Source: DATAAZ01 sp036259875
GTDB taxonomy: Bacteria > Actinomycetota > Thermoleophilia > Gaiellales > Gaiellaceae
Length of the DNA: 45,478 nucleotides
Direction: 5' to 3'
Assembly: GCA_036259875.1 (NCBI GenBank)
Contig: DATAAZ010000029.1
Span: forward strand, 1 to 45,478
Shown in pieces: positions 32,550-40,341 of the stretch. Position numbers and translations under genes: made by a program. Under the pieces are notes generated by a model. The model was not told where the DNA came from. It was given only the letters and a program-made list of their open reading frames with translations, and made no database searches. Positions within the stretch are counted from its first letter, which is position 1. The number at the start of each line of letters is the position of its first letter.

Positions 32550-33736
32550 GCCGCGACCTCGGCGAGTCGACGCGTCAGGAACTCGCGTTCGGGCGTGCTC
32601 GGGGCGAGCTCGAGGGCGCGGGTGTACGCGGCGCGTGCTTCGTCGCGGCGTTCGAGCCGGCGGAGGAAATCGCCGCGCGTCGCGTGGAAGAGGTGGTACG
32701 TGTCGAGCTCGCCCGCGAGCGTCTCGGCGAGCGCGAGGCCCCGGGCCGGGCCGTCCGCCATCGCGACGGCAACGGCGCGGTTCAGCTCGACGACGGGAGA
32801 GGGCGCGAGCTCGGCGAGGCGGCGGTAGAGCAGCGCGATCGCCGCCCAGTCGGTCTCCGACTCCGTGTGGAGTGCTGCAATCGCCGCCTGGAGCTGGTAG
32901 GGGCCCGGACGACGGAGCCGCGCGGCCCGTTCGAGCATGCGCCTCCCTTCGCCGACGCGCGCCGCATCCCAGAGCGAGCGGTCCTGATCCTCGAGCAGGA
33001 CGAGGCGTCCTTCGTGGTCGAGCCTCGCGCGGCGGCGCGCGTCGTGGAAGAGCATCAGCGCGAGAAGCCCGAGCGTCTCCGGCTCGTCGGGCATGAGAAC
33101 GACGAGGAGCTTCGCGAGGCGGATCGCCTCGTCGCAGAGCTCATCCCGTGGCGGCGGACCGTACCCCTCGTTGAAGACGAGGTAGAGGACGGCGTGGACG
33201 GCGCGCAGGCGGTCGGGGAGGAGGTGGTCGGGCGGCACGCGAATCGGAATGCCCGCCGCGCGAACCTTGCGCTTCGCTCGCACGAGCCGCTGCGCCATCG
33301 TCGCCTCGGGCACGAGGAAGGCTCGCGCGATCTCCTCCGTCGTGAGGCCGCCGAGCATGCGAAGGGTGAGCGCGACCTGCGCGTCGACGGCGAGCGCCGG
33401 ATGGCAGCAGGCGAAGACGAGCGAGAGGCGCTCGTCGGGGATCGCGGATTCCTCCATCTCCTCCTCCTCCCGCGTGCCCTCGAGCCGCGCGAGGAGCTCG
33501 CGCTTCCGCTCGAGCGTCTGCTCGCGACGGATCAGCTCGATCGCCCGGTTGCGTGCGGTGGCGACGATCCATGCACCCGGCCGTGCCGGCGTGCCGTCTC
33601 GCCGCCACCGCTCGACCGCGCGCGCGAACGCGTCCTGAACGGCCTCCTCGGCGAGGTCGAGGTCGCCGAGGATGCGCGCCAGGATCGCGACCGAGCGGCC
33701 GAACTCCTCGCGGAAGACCGAGGCGACGGCGTCTAT
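32546..33736 (-). CDS. ECF42-type sigma factor with C-terminal extension, probable ATA start
   Basis: 396 residues if begun at ATA 33734-33736. Region 2 (1-72) reads AVASVFREEFGRSVAILARILGDLDLAEEAVQDAFARAVERW and GAWIVATARNRAIELIRRE. Region 4 (about 104-160) contains LTLRMLGGLTTEEIARAFLVPEATMAQRLVRAKRKVR. A roughly 230-residue extension has FNEGYG, LLALMLFHDARRRARL, GPYQLQAAIAALHTE, DWAAIALLYRRL and SPVVELNRAVAVAM, typical of ECF42. The frame from the upstream gene's TAG (33764) to ATG 33457 has no ATG, GTG or TTG, yet encodes region 2. ATA has AGGGG 7 nt upstream and fits the family N-terminus. Loss of a normal start, or a base error, is possible. Confidence 0.85.
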   Translation of the reverse strand: MDAVASVFREEFGRSVAILARILGDLDLAEEAVQDAFARAVERWRRDGTPARPGAWIVATARNRAIELIRREQTLERKRELLARLEGTREEEEMEESAIPDERLSLVFACCHPALAVDAQVALTLRMLGGLTTEEIARAFLVPEATMAQRLVRAKRKVRAAGIPIRVPPDHLLPDRLRAVHAVLYLVFNEGYGPPPRDELCDEAIRLAKLLVVLMPDEPETLGLLALMLFHDARRRARLDHEGRLVLLEDQDRSLWDAARVGEGRRMLERAARLRRPGPYQLQAAIAALHTESETDWAAIALLYRRLAELAPSPVVELNRAVAVAMADGPARGLALAETLAGELDTYHLFHATRGDFLRRLERRDEARAAYTRALELAPSTPEREFLTRRLAEVAA

Positions 33737-33763
33737 CTGGCGGCCCCTGCGCGCCGTCGCACG

Positions 33764-34135
33764 CTATTCCGGCTGGTCGAAGACCATGACGGGCCGCACC
33801 TCGACTCGGCCGAACGGATGCGACGGCATCTTCGCCGCCCAGTCGAGCGCCTCCTGCTCGCTCGGCACGTCGACGATGTAGAAGCCGCCGAGCTGCTCCT
33901 TCGTCTCCGCGAACGGGCCGTCAGTGACGAGGCGATCGCCGTCTCTCACCTCGACGGTCTTCGCGGCCATCGTCGGCTGCAGGGCTTCGCCGGCGACGTG
34001 GACGCCCGCGTTCTGGAGCTCCTCGGTGTACGTCCACCACCGGCCGAGCTGCTCGTTGCGCTCCTCTTCGCTCAGGCTCTCGAAACGCTCGTTGCCGGCC
34101 GCCTCGTCGCCGTAGATCAAGAGCATGTATTGCAC
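33764..34135 (-). CDS. DGPF-domain (YCII-related) protein
   Basis: 123-residue ferredoxin-like fold protein of the YCII/DGPF family, the regular genomic partner and reported target of ECF42 sigma factors. It starts VQYMLLIYGDEAA and has the name motif at 72-75 (TDGPFAETKEQLGGFYIVDV), ending VRPVMVFDQPE. The GTG at 34133-34135 has AAAGGAGG just upstream. The biochemical role is unknown in the family. Its TAG is in frame with the following sigma factor, 27 bp before that gene's ATA. Confidence 0.9.
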   Translation of the reverse strand: MQYMLLIYGDEAAGNERFESLSEEERNEQLGRWWTYTEELQNAGVHVAGEALQPTMAAKTVEVRDGDRLVTDGPFAETKEQLGGFYIVDVPSEQEALDWAAKMPSHPFGRVEVRPVMVFDQPE

Positions 34136-34164
34136 GGTGCCTCCTTTCGTCGGTTCGACTCTAC

Positions 34165-34191
34165 GACGAACGACCCGCCGAGGAATCGACA
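34165..34191 (-). promoter_or_regulatory. Candidate ECF42 promoter upstream of the DGPF gene
   Basis: On the minus strand TGTCGA (34186-34191), a 17-nt spacer and CGTC (34165-34168) lie upstream of the DGPF gene. From memory these agree with the -35 and -10 motifs reported for ECF42 promoters. This would give an autoregulatory loop in which the sigma factor transcribes the DGPF-sigma operon. The start site would be about 25 nt upstream of the GTG, leaving room for its AAAGGAGG. Confidence 0.5.
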
Positions 34192-34207
34192 GCCTGTACT
34201 GCCGCGG

Positions 34208-36457
34208 CTACGCGGCGGAGAGCATTCGCCGCAGGAGCGTCAGCGCGCCCGCCTTGTCGAGCATCTCGTTCAGGTTGCCGCACTTCGGCGACTGCACGCA
34301 CGAAGGGCAGCCGCGCTCGCAGGGGCAGCCGGCGAGCATCCGCGCCGTGTCGTCGACCCAGCCCGCGAACGCGTCGTAGCCGCGCCGGGCGATCCCGACG
34401 CCGCCCGCGTGGCCGTCGTAGACGAAGACGGTCGGGCGGCCCGTCTGGAAGTGGATGTTCGTCGAGAGGCCGCCGATGTCCCAGCGGTCGCACATCGCCC
34501 AGAGCGGCAGGACCGCGATCATCGAGTGCTCGGCGGCGTGAAGCGAGCCGAGCAGGCGCGGCATCTCGTCGATCCCGTCCAGCATCCACGGCTCGGGCAG
34601 GTACCAGACGGCCTCCGTCTCGAAGCACGTCTCGGGGAGATCGAGCGCGACGAGGTCGAGCGTCGACTGGTCGCGGATCGACTTCTTCTGGTAGCCGACG
34701 ACCTGCTCCGTCACGCGCACGCGGCCGAACGCGACCTCGAGGCCAAGCCGGTGCTCGCGTCGCTCCGCTGCGTCGATGGCGGTCGTCGTCTCCTTTTTCG
34801 CCTGCGTGTAGTAGTCGCTCGTGAAGCGCTCGACGAGCGCCGTGCGCGCGTTGAGGTCGAGCGATGAGACGCGGTAGGACTCGCCGAGGTGGAGGTAGAT
34901 CGCGCCCTCGTGGACGGTCGAGTACGCGCGCTCGTGTTCCACGGTCCCGAGCACGGCGCCCGTCTCCCGGTCGACGACCGCGAACGCGTCGGGGCTCGTC
35001 GAGCGAAGCGGGACGTGCGCGGCCGGGTAGTCGCGCCCCGCCCACACGTACCCCGCCTTCGTCCGCTTCAGCTCGCCCGCGCGCGCGAGCGCCTCCGCGC
35101 GCGCGAGCGCCTCCGACCCGAGCGTCGGCTCGTCTCGCTCGTCGAGCGGCGCCTCGAACGCGGCCGAGCGGACGTGGCCGTCGAGCACGCGCGGGTTCGC
35201 ATGGTCGAGAATCGCAGCCTCGACGCGACGGTCGATCAGCGCCTCGGGCTCACGCATGAAGAACTGGTCGAGTGCGTCCTCGGACGCGACGAGCACGGCG
35301 AGCCCGTGCGCGCGCCGCCCGGCGCGGCCCCACTGCTGGCGCAAGCTCGCCACGGTCCCCGGAAAGCCGACGGAGATCGCGCAGTCGAGGAGGCCGATGT
35401 CGATTCCGAGCTCGAGCGCATCGGTCGCGGTGACGCCGAGCAGGTCTCCCTCGACGAGCCGCCGCTCGATGTCACGCCGTTGCGCCGGCGTGTAGCCGGC
35501 CCGGTAGGGGGAGAGACGAGCGGCCGTCTCGGCGTCCAGCCGCTCGGAGGCGAAGCGGTGGACGAGCTCGGCGGCGCGGCGGCTCTTCGCGAAGCAGATC
35601 GTGCGGAGCTCCCGCGAGACGAGCCCGGCGAGAATCCGCGCCGCCTCGCCGAGCGGGCTGGCGCGCAGGCCGAGCTCCTCGTCGAGCACGGGCGGGTTCC
35701 AGAACGCGACCGTTCGCTCCGCACGCGGCGCCGCATCGGCATCCACGACGATGACGTCGAGGCCGAGCAGCGCCCGCGACTGCTCTCCGGGATTCGCGAT
35801 TGTCGCCGACGCGAGCAGGAACTGCGGCTCGGCGCCGTAGATGGCCGCCGCCCGGCGGAGCCGTCGGAGCACGTTCGCCACGTGCGACCCGAAGACGCCC
35901 CGGTAGACGTGCGCCTCGTCGACGACGACGTAGCGGAGGTTCTGGAGGACGTCGCCCCAGCGGTCGTGGTGCGGGAGGACGCCGACATGGAGCATGTCCG
36001 GGTTCGTAAGGATGACGTTCGCCCACTTGCGGATCTGCCAGCGGCGCTCCGCCTCCGTATCGCCGTCGTAGATCGCGGCGCGCAGGCGGGGGAGACCGAA
36101 CGCCGCGAGCGAGCGCGCCTGGTCCTGGGCGAGTGCCTTCGTCGGGTAGAGGTAGAGCGCCCGCAGCTTGGGCTCCGCGGCGAGCGTGTTCAGGATCGGG
36201 AGGTTGAACGCGAGCGTCTTCCCGCTCGCCGTCCCGGTCGAGACGATGACGTGCTTGCCCGCTTCCGCTGCGCGGAACGCGGCTAGCTGGTGCTCGTAGA
36301 GCTGCGTCAGGCCGCGTCGGCCCAGCGCCTCGACCACGGTTGGATGGAGCGTGTCCGGGAGCGCCGCCGTTCGCGCCTCCCGCTCCGGCACGTTCGTCCG
36401 GAAGACGACCTCCTCGGCGGCCAGGACGTCGTCGTACAGGCCGACCAGGGTCGCCAC
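34208..36457 (-). CDS. MrfA-like superfamily 2 helicase with DUF1998 domain
   Basis: 749 residues, the length I recall for Bacillus MrfA (YprA), a helicase in mitomycin C damage repair. Visible parts: LYEHQLAAFRAAEAGKHVIVSTGTASGKTLAFNLPIL (Q-motif-like region and Walker A), YLYPTKALAQDQ (Ia), LTNPDMLH, YVVVDEAHVYRG (DEAH box), LLASATIANP (III), TDALELGIDIG and QQWGRAGRR (V, VI). A DUF1998 region ends with the four-cysteine cluster CPCERGCPSCVQSPKCG. The GTG at 36455-36457 fits the N-terminus VATLVGLYDDVL; a longer frame is antisense to thiD. TACCAT lies 6 nt upstream. The mitomycin role is by family. Confidence 0.88.
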   Translation of the reverse strand: MATLVGLYDDVLAAEEVVFRTNVPEREARTAALPDTLHPTVVEALGRRGLTQLYEHQLAAFRAAEAGKHVIVSTGTASGKTLAFNLPILNTLAAEPKLRALYLYPTKALAQDQARSLAAFGLPRLRAAIYDGDTEAERRWQIRKWANVILTNPDMLHVGVLPHHDRWGDVLQNLRYVVVDEAHVYRGVFGSHVANVLRRLRRAAAIYGAEPQFLLASATIANPGEQSRALLGLDVIVVDADAAPRAERTVAFWNPPVLDEELGLRASPLGEAARILAGLVSRELRTICFAKSRRAAELVHRFASERLDAETAARLSPYRAGYTPAQRRDIERRLVEGDLLGVTATDALELGIDIGLLDCAISVGFPGTVASLRQQWGRAGRRAHGLAVLVASEDALDQFFMREPEALIDRRVEAAILDHANPRVLDGHVRSAAFEAPLDERDEPTLGSEALARAEALARAGELKRTKAGYVWAGRDYPAAHVPLRSTSPDAFAVVDRETGAVLGTVEHERAYSTVHEGAIYLHLGESYRVSSLDLNARTALVERFTSDYYTQAKKETTTAIDAAERREHRLGLEVAFGRVRVTEQVVGYQKKSIRDQSTLDLVALDLPETCFETEAVWYLPEPWMLDGIDEMPRLLGSLHAAEHSMIAVLPLWAMCDRWDIGGLSTNIHFQTGRPTVFVYDGHAGGVGIARRGYDAFAGWVDDTARMLAGCPCERGCPSCVQSPKCGNLNEMLDKAGALTLLRRMLSAA

Positions 36458-36482
36458 GAACCGATGGTAGCCTCGGCCTGGG
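36458..36482. promoter_or_regulatory. Divergent promoters between helicase and thiD genes
   Basis: The 25-bp spacer holds TACCAT on the minus strand (36464-36469), 6 nt before the helicase GTG, and TAGCCT on the plus strand (36468-36473), 9 nt before the thiD ATG. The two hexamers overlap at the TA of 36468-36469. Both mRNAs would be leaderless or nearly so. No other promoter space exists between the genes. Confidence 0.45.
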
Positions 36483-37274
36483 ATGATCCCGCGTTGCCTC
36501 ACGATCGCCACCTCGGACTCGGGCGGGGGCGCGGGGATCCAGGCCGACCTGAAGGCGTTCGCAAGCCTCGGCTGCCACGGGATGTCGGCGATCGTCGCGC
36601 TGACCGCGCAGAACACGACCGAGGTGCGCGCCGTCCACGAAGTCCCGCCGCCGTTCATCGGCACGCAGCTCGACGTGCTGGTCGACGACGTCGGCGTCGA
36701 CGCGGCCAAGACGGGGATGCTCTTCAGCGCGCCGATCATCGAGACGGTCGCCGGCTTCGTCCGCGAGCACCCGATCCCCCTCGTCGTCGATCCTGTGATG
36801 GTCGCCGCGTCGGGGGCGAAGCTCCTGCGCGAGGACGCCGTCGCGGCGCTGACGAAGCGCCTGTTCCCGCTCGCGACCGTCGTGACGCCGAACCTCTACG
36901 AGGCCTGTGCGCTCGCCGGGGTCCCGTATTCCGACGAGGCGAACCGGGAGCAGCTCGCCGAGACGATCCACGCGCTCGGCGCGCCCGCGGTGGTCGTCAC
37001 CGGCGGCCACGGCGCGGAGGCGGTCGACTGGCTCTTCGACGGCCAGCGGCACGTCCCCATCCCGGTCGAGCGCTACGGAGCGGAGACGACGCACGGCGCG
37101 GGCTGCACGCACTCGGCCGCGCTCACCGCCTTCCTCGCCCGCGGCGAATCGCTCGAGGAGGCGGCGAGGGCAGCGGCGGAGGTCGCGACCGAGGCGGTCC
37201 GCGCCGGGTACCGGGTCGGCCGCGGTCCAGGCCCGGTGGACGCGCTCGACATTGCGTCTGTCAGAGCTCGGTGA
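36483..37274 (+). CDS. thiD: Hydroxymethylpyrimidine/phosphomethylpyrimidine kinase
   Basis: Ribokinase-fold kinase that phosphorylates HMP and HMP-P in thiamine synthesis. The 263 residues contain LTIATSDSGGGAGIQADLKAFASLGCHGMSAIVALTAQNT. DAAKTGMLFS and VDPVMVAASGAKLLREDAV follow, and the catalytic region is ETTHGAGCTHSAALTAFLARG, with an anion-hole G-A-G-C. Length is normal. The ATG at 36483 is the first possible start. The 3' end overlaps thiL by 23 bp. Confidence 0.95.
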   Translation: MIPRCLTIATSDSGGGAGIQADLKAFASLGCHGMSAIVALTAQNTTEVRAVHEVPPPFIGTQLDVLVDDVGVDAAKTGMLFSAPIIETVAGFVREHPIPLVVDPVMVAASGAKLLREDAVAALTKRLFPLATVVTPNLYEACALAGVPYSDEANREQLAETIHALGAPAVVVTGGHGAEAVDWLFDGQRHVPIPVERYGAETTHGAGCTHSAALTAFLARGESLEEAARAAAEVATEAVRAGYRVGRGPGPVDALDIASVRAR

Positions 37275-38133
37275 GTTCGGCCTCCTGGCCGAGCTCGAGC
37301 GGCGCGGGCTCGTGCACGGGATCGGAGACGACGCGGCCGTCTTCCCGGAGGGGCTCGTCGTCACGCAGGACCTCCTGCTCGAGGGCGTCCACTTCCGCCT
37401 CGACTGGACGTCCTGGCACGACCTTGGGTACAAGGCCGCCGCCGTCAACCTGAGCGACCTCGCGGCGATGGGCGCGCGGCCGATCGCCCTCCTCGTCACG
37501 CTCACGCTTCCGCCGGGCACGGACGTGCCGAGCGTCCTCGAGCTCTACTACGGCCTCGCCGAGCCCGGCTTCCCGGTCGTGGGCGGCGACACGAACGCGG
37601 CCGAGCTCGTCTCGGTGAGCGTGACGGCGGTCGGCGCGAGCGACCGCGTCCCGGGCCGGGGCGGCGCCCGGCCGGGCGATGAGCTCGTCGTCACGGGTCC
37701 TCTGGGCGCCTCTGCGGCGGGGCTCTACGTCCTCGAGCATGGTCTCGACGGCTACGACGAGCTTGTCCGGGCCCACCGCCGACCGCCGTTTCGCCTCGAT
37801 GCGGCGGCGACGCTCGCGCCGCGCGCCCACGCGCTCATCGACCTCTCCGACGGGCTCGCGTCCGACGCGGCGCGGATCGCGGAGCGCTCGGGCTGCAAGC
37901 TCGTGATCGACGCGGAGGCGGTCCCGCGCGCTCCCGGGACGGAGGAGCTCGCCGACGAGCCGTTCTGGACACGGGGCGAGGACTACGAGCTCCTCGCGGC
38001 GCTTGCGCGCGACGATGCGACGGCGAGCGGCTTTCCGGTCGTCGGCCGCTGCGAGGAGGGCGAGGGCGTCGAGGTCCTCGAGCACGGCGAGTCGGTGACG
38101 CTCGCCGGCTGGGATCACTTCGCGCGCCCGTAG
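37252..38133 (+). CDS. thiL: Thiamine-monophosphate kinase
   Basis: Phosphorylates thiamine monophosphate to the active diphosphate. The 293 residues begin LRLSELGEFGLLAELERRG, matching the family start, so the TTG at 37252 inside the thiD end is chosen. Conserved parts are GIGDDAAVF, TQDLLLEGVHF, AVNLSDLAAMGARPIALLVTL, VGGDTN, VTGPLGASAAGLYVLE and DLSDGLASDAARIAERSG, then GEDYELL. It forms a two-gene operon with thiD and ends convergently with mscS, 9 bp away. Confidence 0.95.
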   Translation: MRLSELGEFGLLAELERRGLVHGIGDDAAVFPEGLVVTQDLLLEGVHFRLDWTSWHDLGYKAAAVNLSDLAAMGARPIALLVTLTLPPGTDVPSVLELYYGLAEPGFPVVGGDTNAAELVSVSVTAVGASDRVPGRGGARPGDELVVTGPLGASAAGLYVLEHGLDGYDELVRAHRRPPFRLDAAATLAPRAHALIDLSDGLASDAARIAERSGCKLVIDAEAVPRAPGTEELADEPFWTRGEDYELLAALARDDATASGFPVVGRCEEGEGVEVLEHGESVTLAGWDHFARP

Positions 38134-38142
38134 AGCGGGCGG

Positions 38143-39117
38143 CTACGCGGCTGCGTGCGCGCGCTCGGCGCGCCGGGCGTGCCAGCGGGTGGCGGCGCTT
38201 GCACGCGCGAAGCTCCGCGTCGCCCGCTCGTCGACGGCGAGCGCGACCGGCCCGTGCACGATTAGCCCTGCCGTCGCCTGCTCGCGCATGACCTCGGCGA
38301 AGAAGCCCTCCGCGAGCCACTCGCGCCCGGGCACGACCGTCGCGCGAGCCGTGATCCGCACCAGCGCCTCGGAGAACTTCTCGACGTGCTCGATCCACGG
38401 CCGTCGGATGAACGTCGTCGGCCCCTCGGGAACGAGGCGCGCGACGTGCTCGACGAGCGCGACGCCTGCGTCGCGGTCGCTGACGAAGACCTCGACCGCG
38501 AGTTCCTTGACCCCCGAGGGGAGGACGCGCACGGCCGCGATCTGCGAGTTGTGGACGTTGATCACCTCGCCGTTCACGTCGCGGAGCCGCGTGCGGCGGA
38601 GCGAGACGTCCTCGACGACGCCCTGCAGCTCCAGGTTCGAGACGACCACGATGGTGTCGCCGACGGAGAACCAGCGCTCCATGAACATCGTGAAACCCGC
38701 GATCATGTCGGTCAGGAGTCGCTGCGCGACGAAGACGCCGACGAGGACGAGGAAGAGGCCTCCCGCGATCGCGGCGAGGCGGTCGATTCCGCCCGCGACC
38801 TGCGCGACCGAGAGCACGGCGGCGGCCGTGAATGCGACGTATGCGATCGAGGTGCGCACGATCGCGACCGCGGTCTCGCGTCGCTTGATCGTCCCGATCT
38901 TCGCGCCGAGGGCATTCTCGTCGCTCCCCGCGTGGCGTCGGTCGTGCCACTCGAGCAGCCTGCCGGCGACGCGGGCGGCGAAGCGCGAGACGAGCCACGC
39001 GAGCGCGAAGAGACCGACGATGACGGCGACGCGACCCCACGGGTCGATGAGCGGCGTCTCGTCGCGTACGAGGTCGATGATCGGGTCGAGCACGTCGGCG
39101 AAAGGAAGCGGTCGCAC
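38143..39117 (-). CDS. MscS-family mechanosensitive ion channel
   Basis: Small-conductance mechanosensitive channel family, 324 residues. Three N-terminal membrane helices are visible (VAVIVGLFALAWLVSRFAARVAG, TAVAIVRTSIAYVAFTAAAVLSVAQVAGG, RLAAIAGGLFLVLVGVFVAQRLLTDMIAGF), the last being the pore-lining type. The beta domain follows (FSVGDTIVVVSNLELQGVVEDVSLRRTRLRDVNGEVINVHNSQI), then an alpha-beta C-terminal domain with an Ala/Arg tail. The GTG at 39115-39117 lies 6 nt after a -10 (TACGTT), so translation is probably leaderless. Confidence 0.9.
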   Translation of the reverse strand: MRPLPFADVLDPIIDLVRDETPLIDPWGRVAVIVGLFALAWLVSRFAARVAGRLLEWHDRRHAGSDENALGAKIGTIKRRETAVAIVRTSIAYVAFTAAAVLSVAQVAGGIDRLAAIAGGLFLVLVGVFVAQRLLTDMIAGFTMFMERWFSVGDTIVVVSNLELQGVVEDVSLRRTRLRDVNGEVINVHNSQIAAVRVLPSGVKELAVEVFVSDRDAGVALVEHVARLVPEGPTTFIRRPWIEHVEKFSEALVRITARATVVPGREWLAEGFFAEVMREQATAGLIVHGPVALAVDERATRSFARASAATRWHARRAERAHAAA

Positions 39118-39153
39118 GTATCGAACGTAGCGACAGCCTCTCGGCCGTCACAA
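39118..39153 (-). promoter_or_regulatory. Leaderless promoter of mscS
   Basis: On the minus strand TTGTGA (39148-39153), an 18-bp spacer and TACGTT (39124-39129) put the transcription start on the first base of the mscS GTG at 39117. No Shine-Dalgarno sequence is present. An inverted repeat CTAAC/GTTAG (about 39166-39183) lies further upstream, between trxA and mscS. Confidence 0.5.
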
Positions 39154-39211
39154 GCGACTCCTTGAGCTTCTAACGCCGTGTTAGCGCGTTCTTAACAGTG
39201 CGGGTGCGGCG

Positions 39212-39544
39212 TTACGCCGCCTTGAGCCAGCGTTCCCAGGCGCCCTCGTAGTGGCTCTTCGGGCGCGCGCCGATCACCGCCTGGCGGGGTTCGCCCCCCT
39301 CGAAGAGGACGACCATCGGGATCGAGAGGACGTTGAATCGCGCGGCCGTCTGGGGATTGTCGTCGACGTTCAGCTTCGTGAACTTGACGCGCTCGCCGTG
39401 CTGCTCGGCCATCTCGTCGAGAATCGGCGCAATGATGCGGCAGGGCTGGCACCAGGGCGCCCAGAAGTCGACGACGACCGGGCGGTCGGACCGGATCACC
39501 TCGTCCTCGAAGTTCGCGTCGCTGACGTCGGCGATCTCGGCCAC
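39212..39544 (-). CDS. trxA: Thioredoxin with CQPC active site
   Basis: 110-residue thioredoxin, disulfide reductase of the cytoplasm. Typical features are VVVDFWAPWCQPCRIIAPILDEMAEQH, FTKLNVDDNPQTAARFNVLSIPMVVLFEGGE (cis-Pro in SIPMV) and a helical end. The redox motif is CQPC instead of the canonical CGPC, which should shift its redox potential. The GTG start at 39542-39544 has TATAGT 7 nt upstream, fitting a leaderless mRNA. A GCGGCGT-T-ACGCCGC dyad at 39206-39220 covers the stop and may terminate transcription. Confidence 0.93.
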   Translation of the reverse strand: MAEIADVSDANFEDEVIRSDRPVVVDFWAPWCQPCRIIAPILDEMAEQHGERVKFTKLNVDDNPQTAARFNVLSIPMVVLFEGGEPRQAVIGARPKSHYEGAWERWLKAA

Positions 39545-39551
39545 GGCTCCG

Positions 39552-39557
39552 ACTATA
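39552..39557 (-). promoter_or_regulatory. trxA -10 element
   Basis: TATAGT on the minus strand, 7 nt before the trxA GTG and within 13 bp of the end of the upstream glycosyltransferase gene. This matches a leaderless start one base before GTG. The -35 region would be in the glycosyltransferase coding end and is not consensus. Confidence 0.45.
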
Positions 39558-39564
39558 CCCAGCG

Positions 39565-40329
39565 TCAGAGACGCCGAAGCGCCGCACGCAGCCGGAGGGC
39601 CGGAACCCGCACGACCGCCTCGGCGACGATCGCGCGGCTCATCTTCGAGCTGCCCGTCTCGCGGTCGACGAACGTGATCGGCACCTCGACGACCCGGAAG
39701 CCGGCCCGGACGGCGCGGTAGACGTTCTCGATCTGGAAGGCGTACCCCTTGGACGAAATCGCCTCGAGGTCGATCGTCTCGAGGACGGCACGGCGGAAGA
39801 CCTTGAAGCCGGACGTGGAATCGCGAATCCCGAGGCTGAGGATCGCCTGCGCATACAGGCAGCCCGCACGGCTGACGGTGCGGCGGACGGCACCCCAGTT
39901 CCGAACGCCACCGCCCTCCGCATAGCGCGAGCCGACGACCACGTCGGCCTCCTCGGCTGCCGTGACGAGCCGCGGGACGTCCGCGGGATCGTGCGAGAAG
40001 TCGGCGTCCATCTCCATGACGAGCTCGGCCCCGTCGGCGAGCGCGCGGCGGAATGCCGCGAGGTACGCGGGGCCGAGGCCTTCCTTGCGGCCGCGGTGGA
40101 GGACGTCGACCCACGGAAGCTCGGCCGCGAGGCGGTCGGCAACCTCGCCCGTCCCGTCCGGCGAGGCGTCGTCGACGACGAGCACCCTCGCGTCGAGGCC
40201 GGCACCGGCGAGGACGTCGCCGAGCGCCCGGACGATCGGCTCGACGTTCTCGCGCTCGTTGTACGTCGGCAGGCAGACGGCGAGGCGGAATCGATCCGGG
40301 TCGCCGGCCGGTGGGGTGGTCCGAGACAC
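39565..40329 (-). CDS. GT2 glycosyltransferase, polyprenol-phosphate mannose synthase-like
   Basis: 254 residues without membrane helices. The DPM1-type domain reads LAVCLPTYNERENVEPIVRAL, VLVVDDASPDGTGEVAD, GPAYLAAFRRAL, VMEMDADFSHDPADVPRL (DAD metal site), VVGSRYAEGGGVRNWG and STSGFKVFRRAVLETID, ending PITFVDRETGSSKMS. It probably transfers mannose or another sugar to polyprenyl phosphate at the inner face of the membrane. The GTG at 40327-40329 is taken because the next upstream in-frame start lies inside polX. Only 7 bp separate it from the polX ATG. Confidence 0.87.
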   Translation of the reverse strand: MSRTTPPAGDPDRFRLAVCLPTYNERENVEPIVRALGDVLAGAGLDARVLVVDDASPDGTGEVADRLAAELPWVDVLHRGRKEGLGPAYLAAFRRALADGAELVMEMDADFSHDPADVPRLVTAAEEADVVVGSRYAEGGGVRNWGAVRRTVSRAGCLYAQAILSLGIRDSTSGFKVFRRAVLETIDLEAISSKGYAFQIENVYRAVRAGFRVVEVPITFVDRETGSSKMSRAIVAEAVVRVPALRLRAALRRL

Positions 40330-40335
40330 GCAACA

Positions 40336-40341
40336 TATGAT
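40336..40341 (+). promoter_or_regulatory. polX -10 element
   Basis: TATGAT at 40336-40341 is a good -10 match and lies exactly 7 nt before an in-frame GTG at 40349, predicting a leaderless transcript from about 40348. It overlaps the alternative ATG at 40337, which would then not be translated from this promoter. Confidence 0.4.

Noticed and set aside
33740..34135. DGPF protein and sigma factor as one fused gene
   Set aside because: A TAG separates them in frame and no read-through context is evident; an ATA start with ribosome-binding site explains the layout better, though read-through is not excluded.
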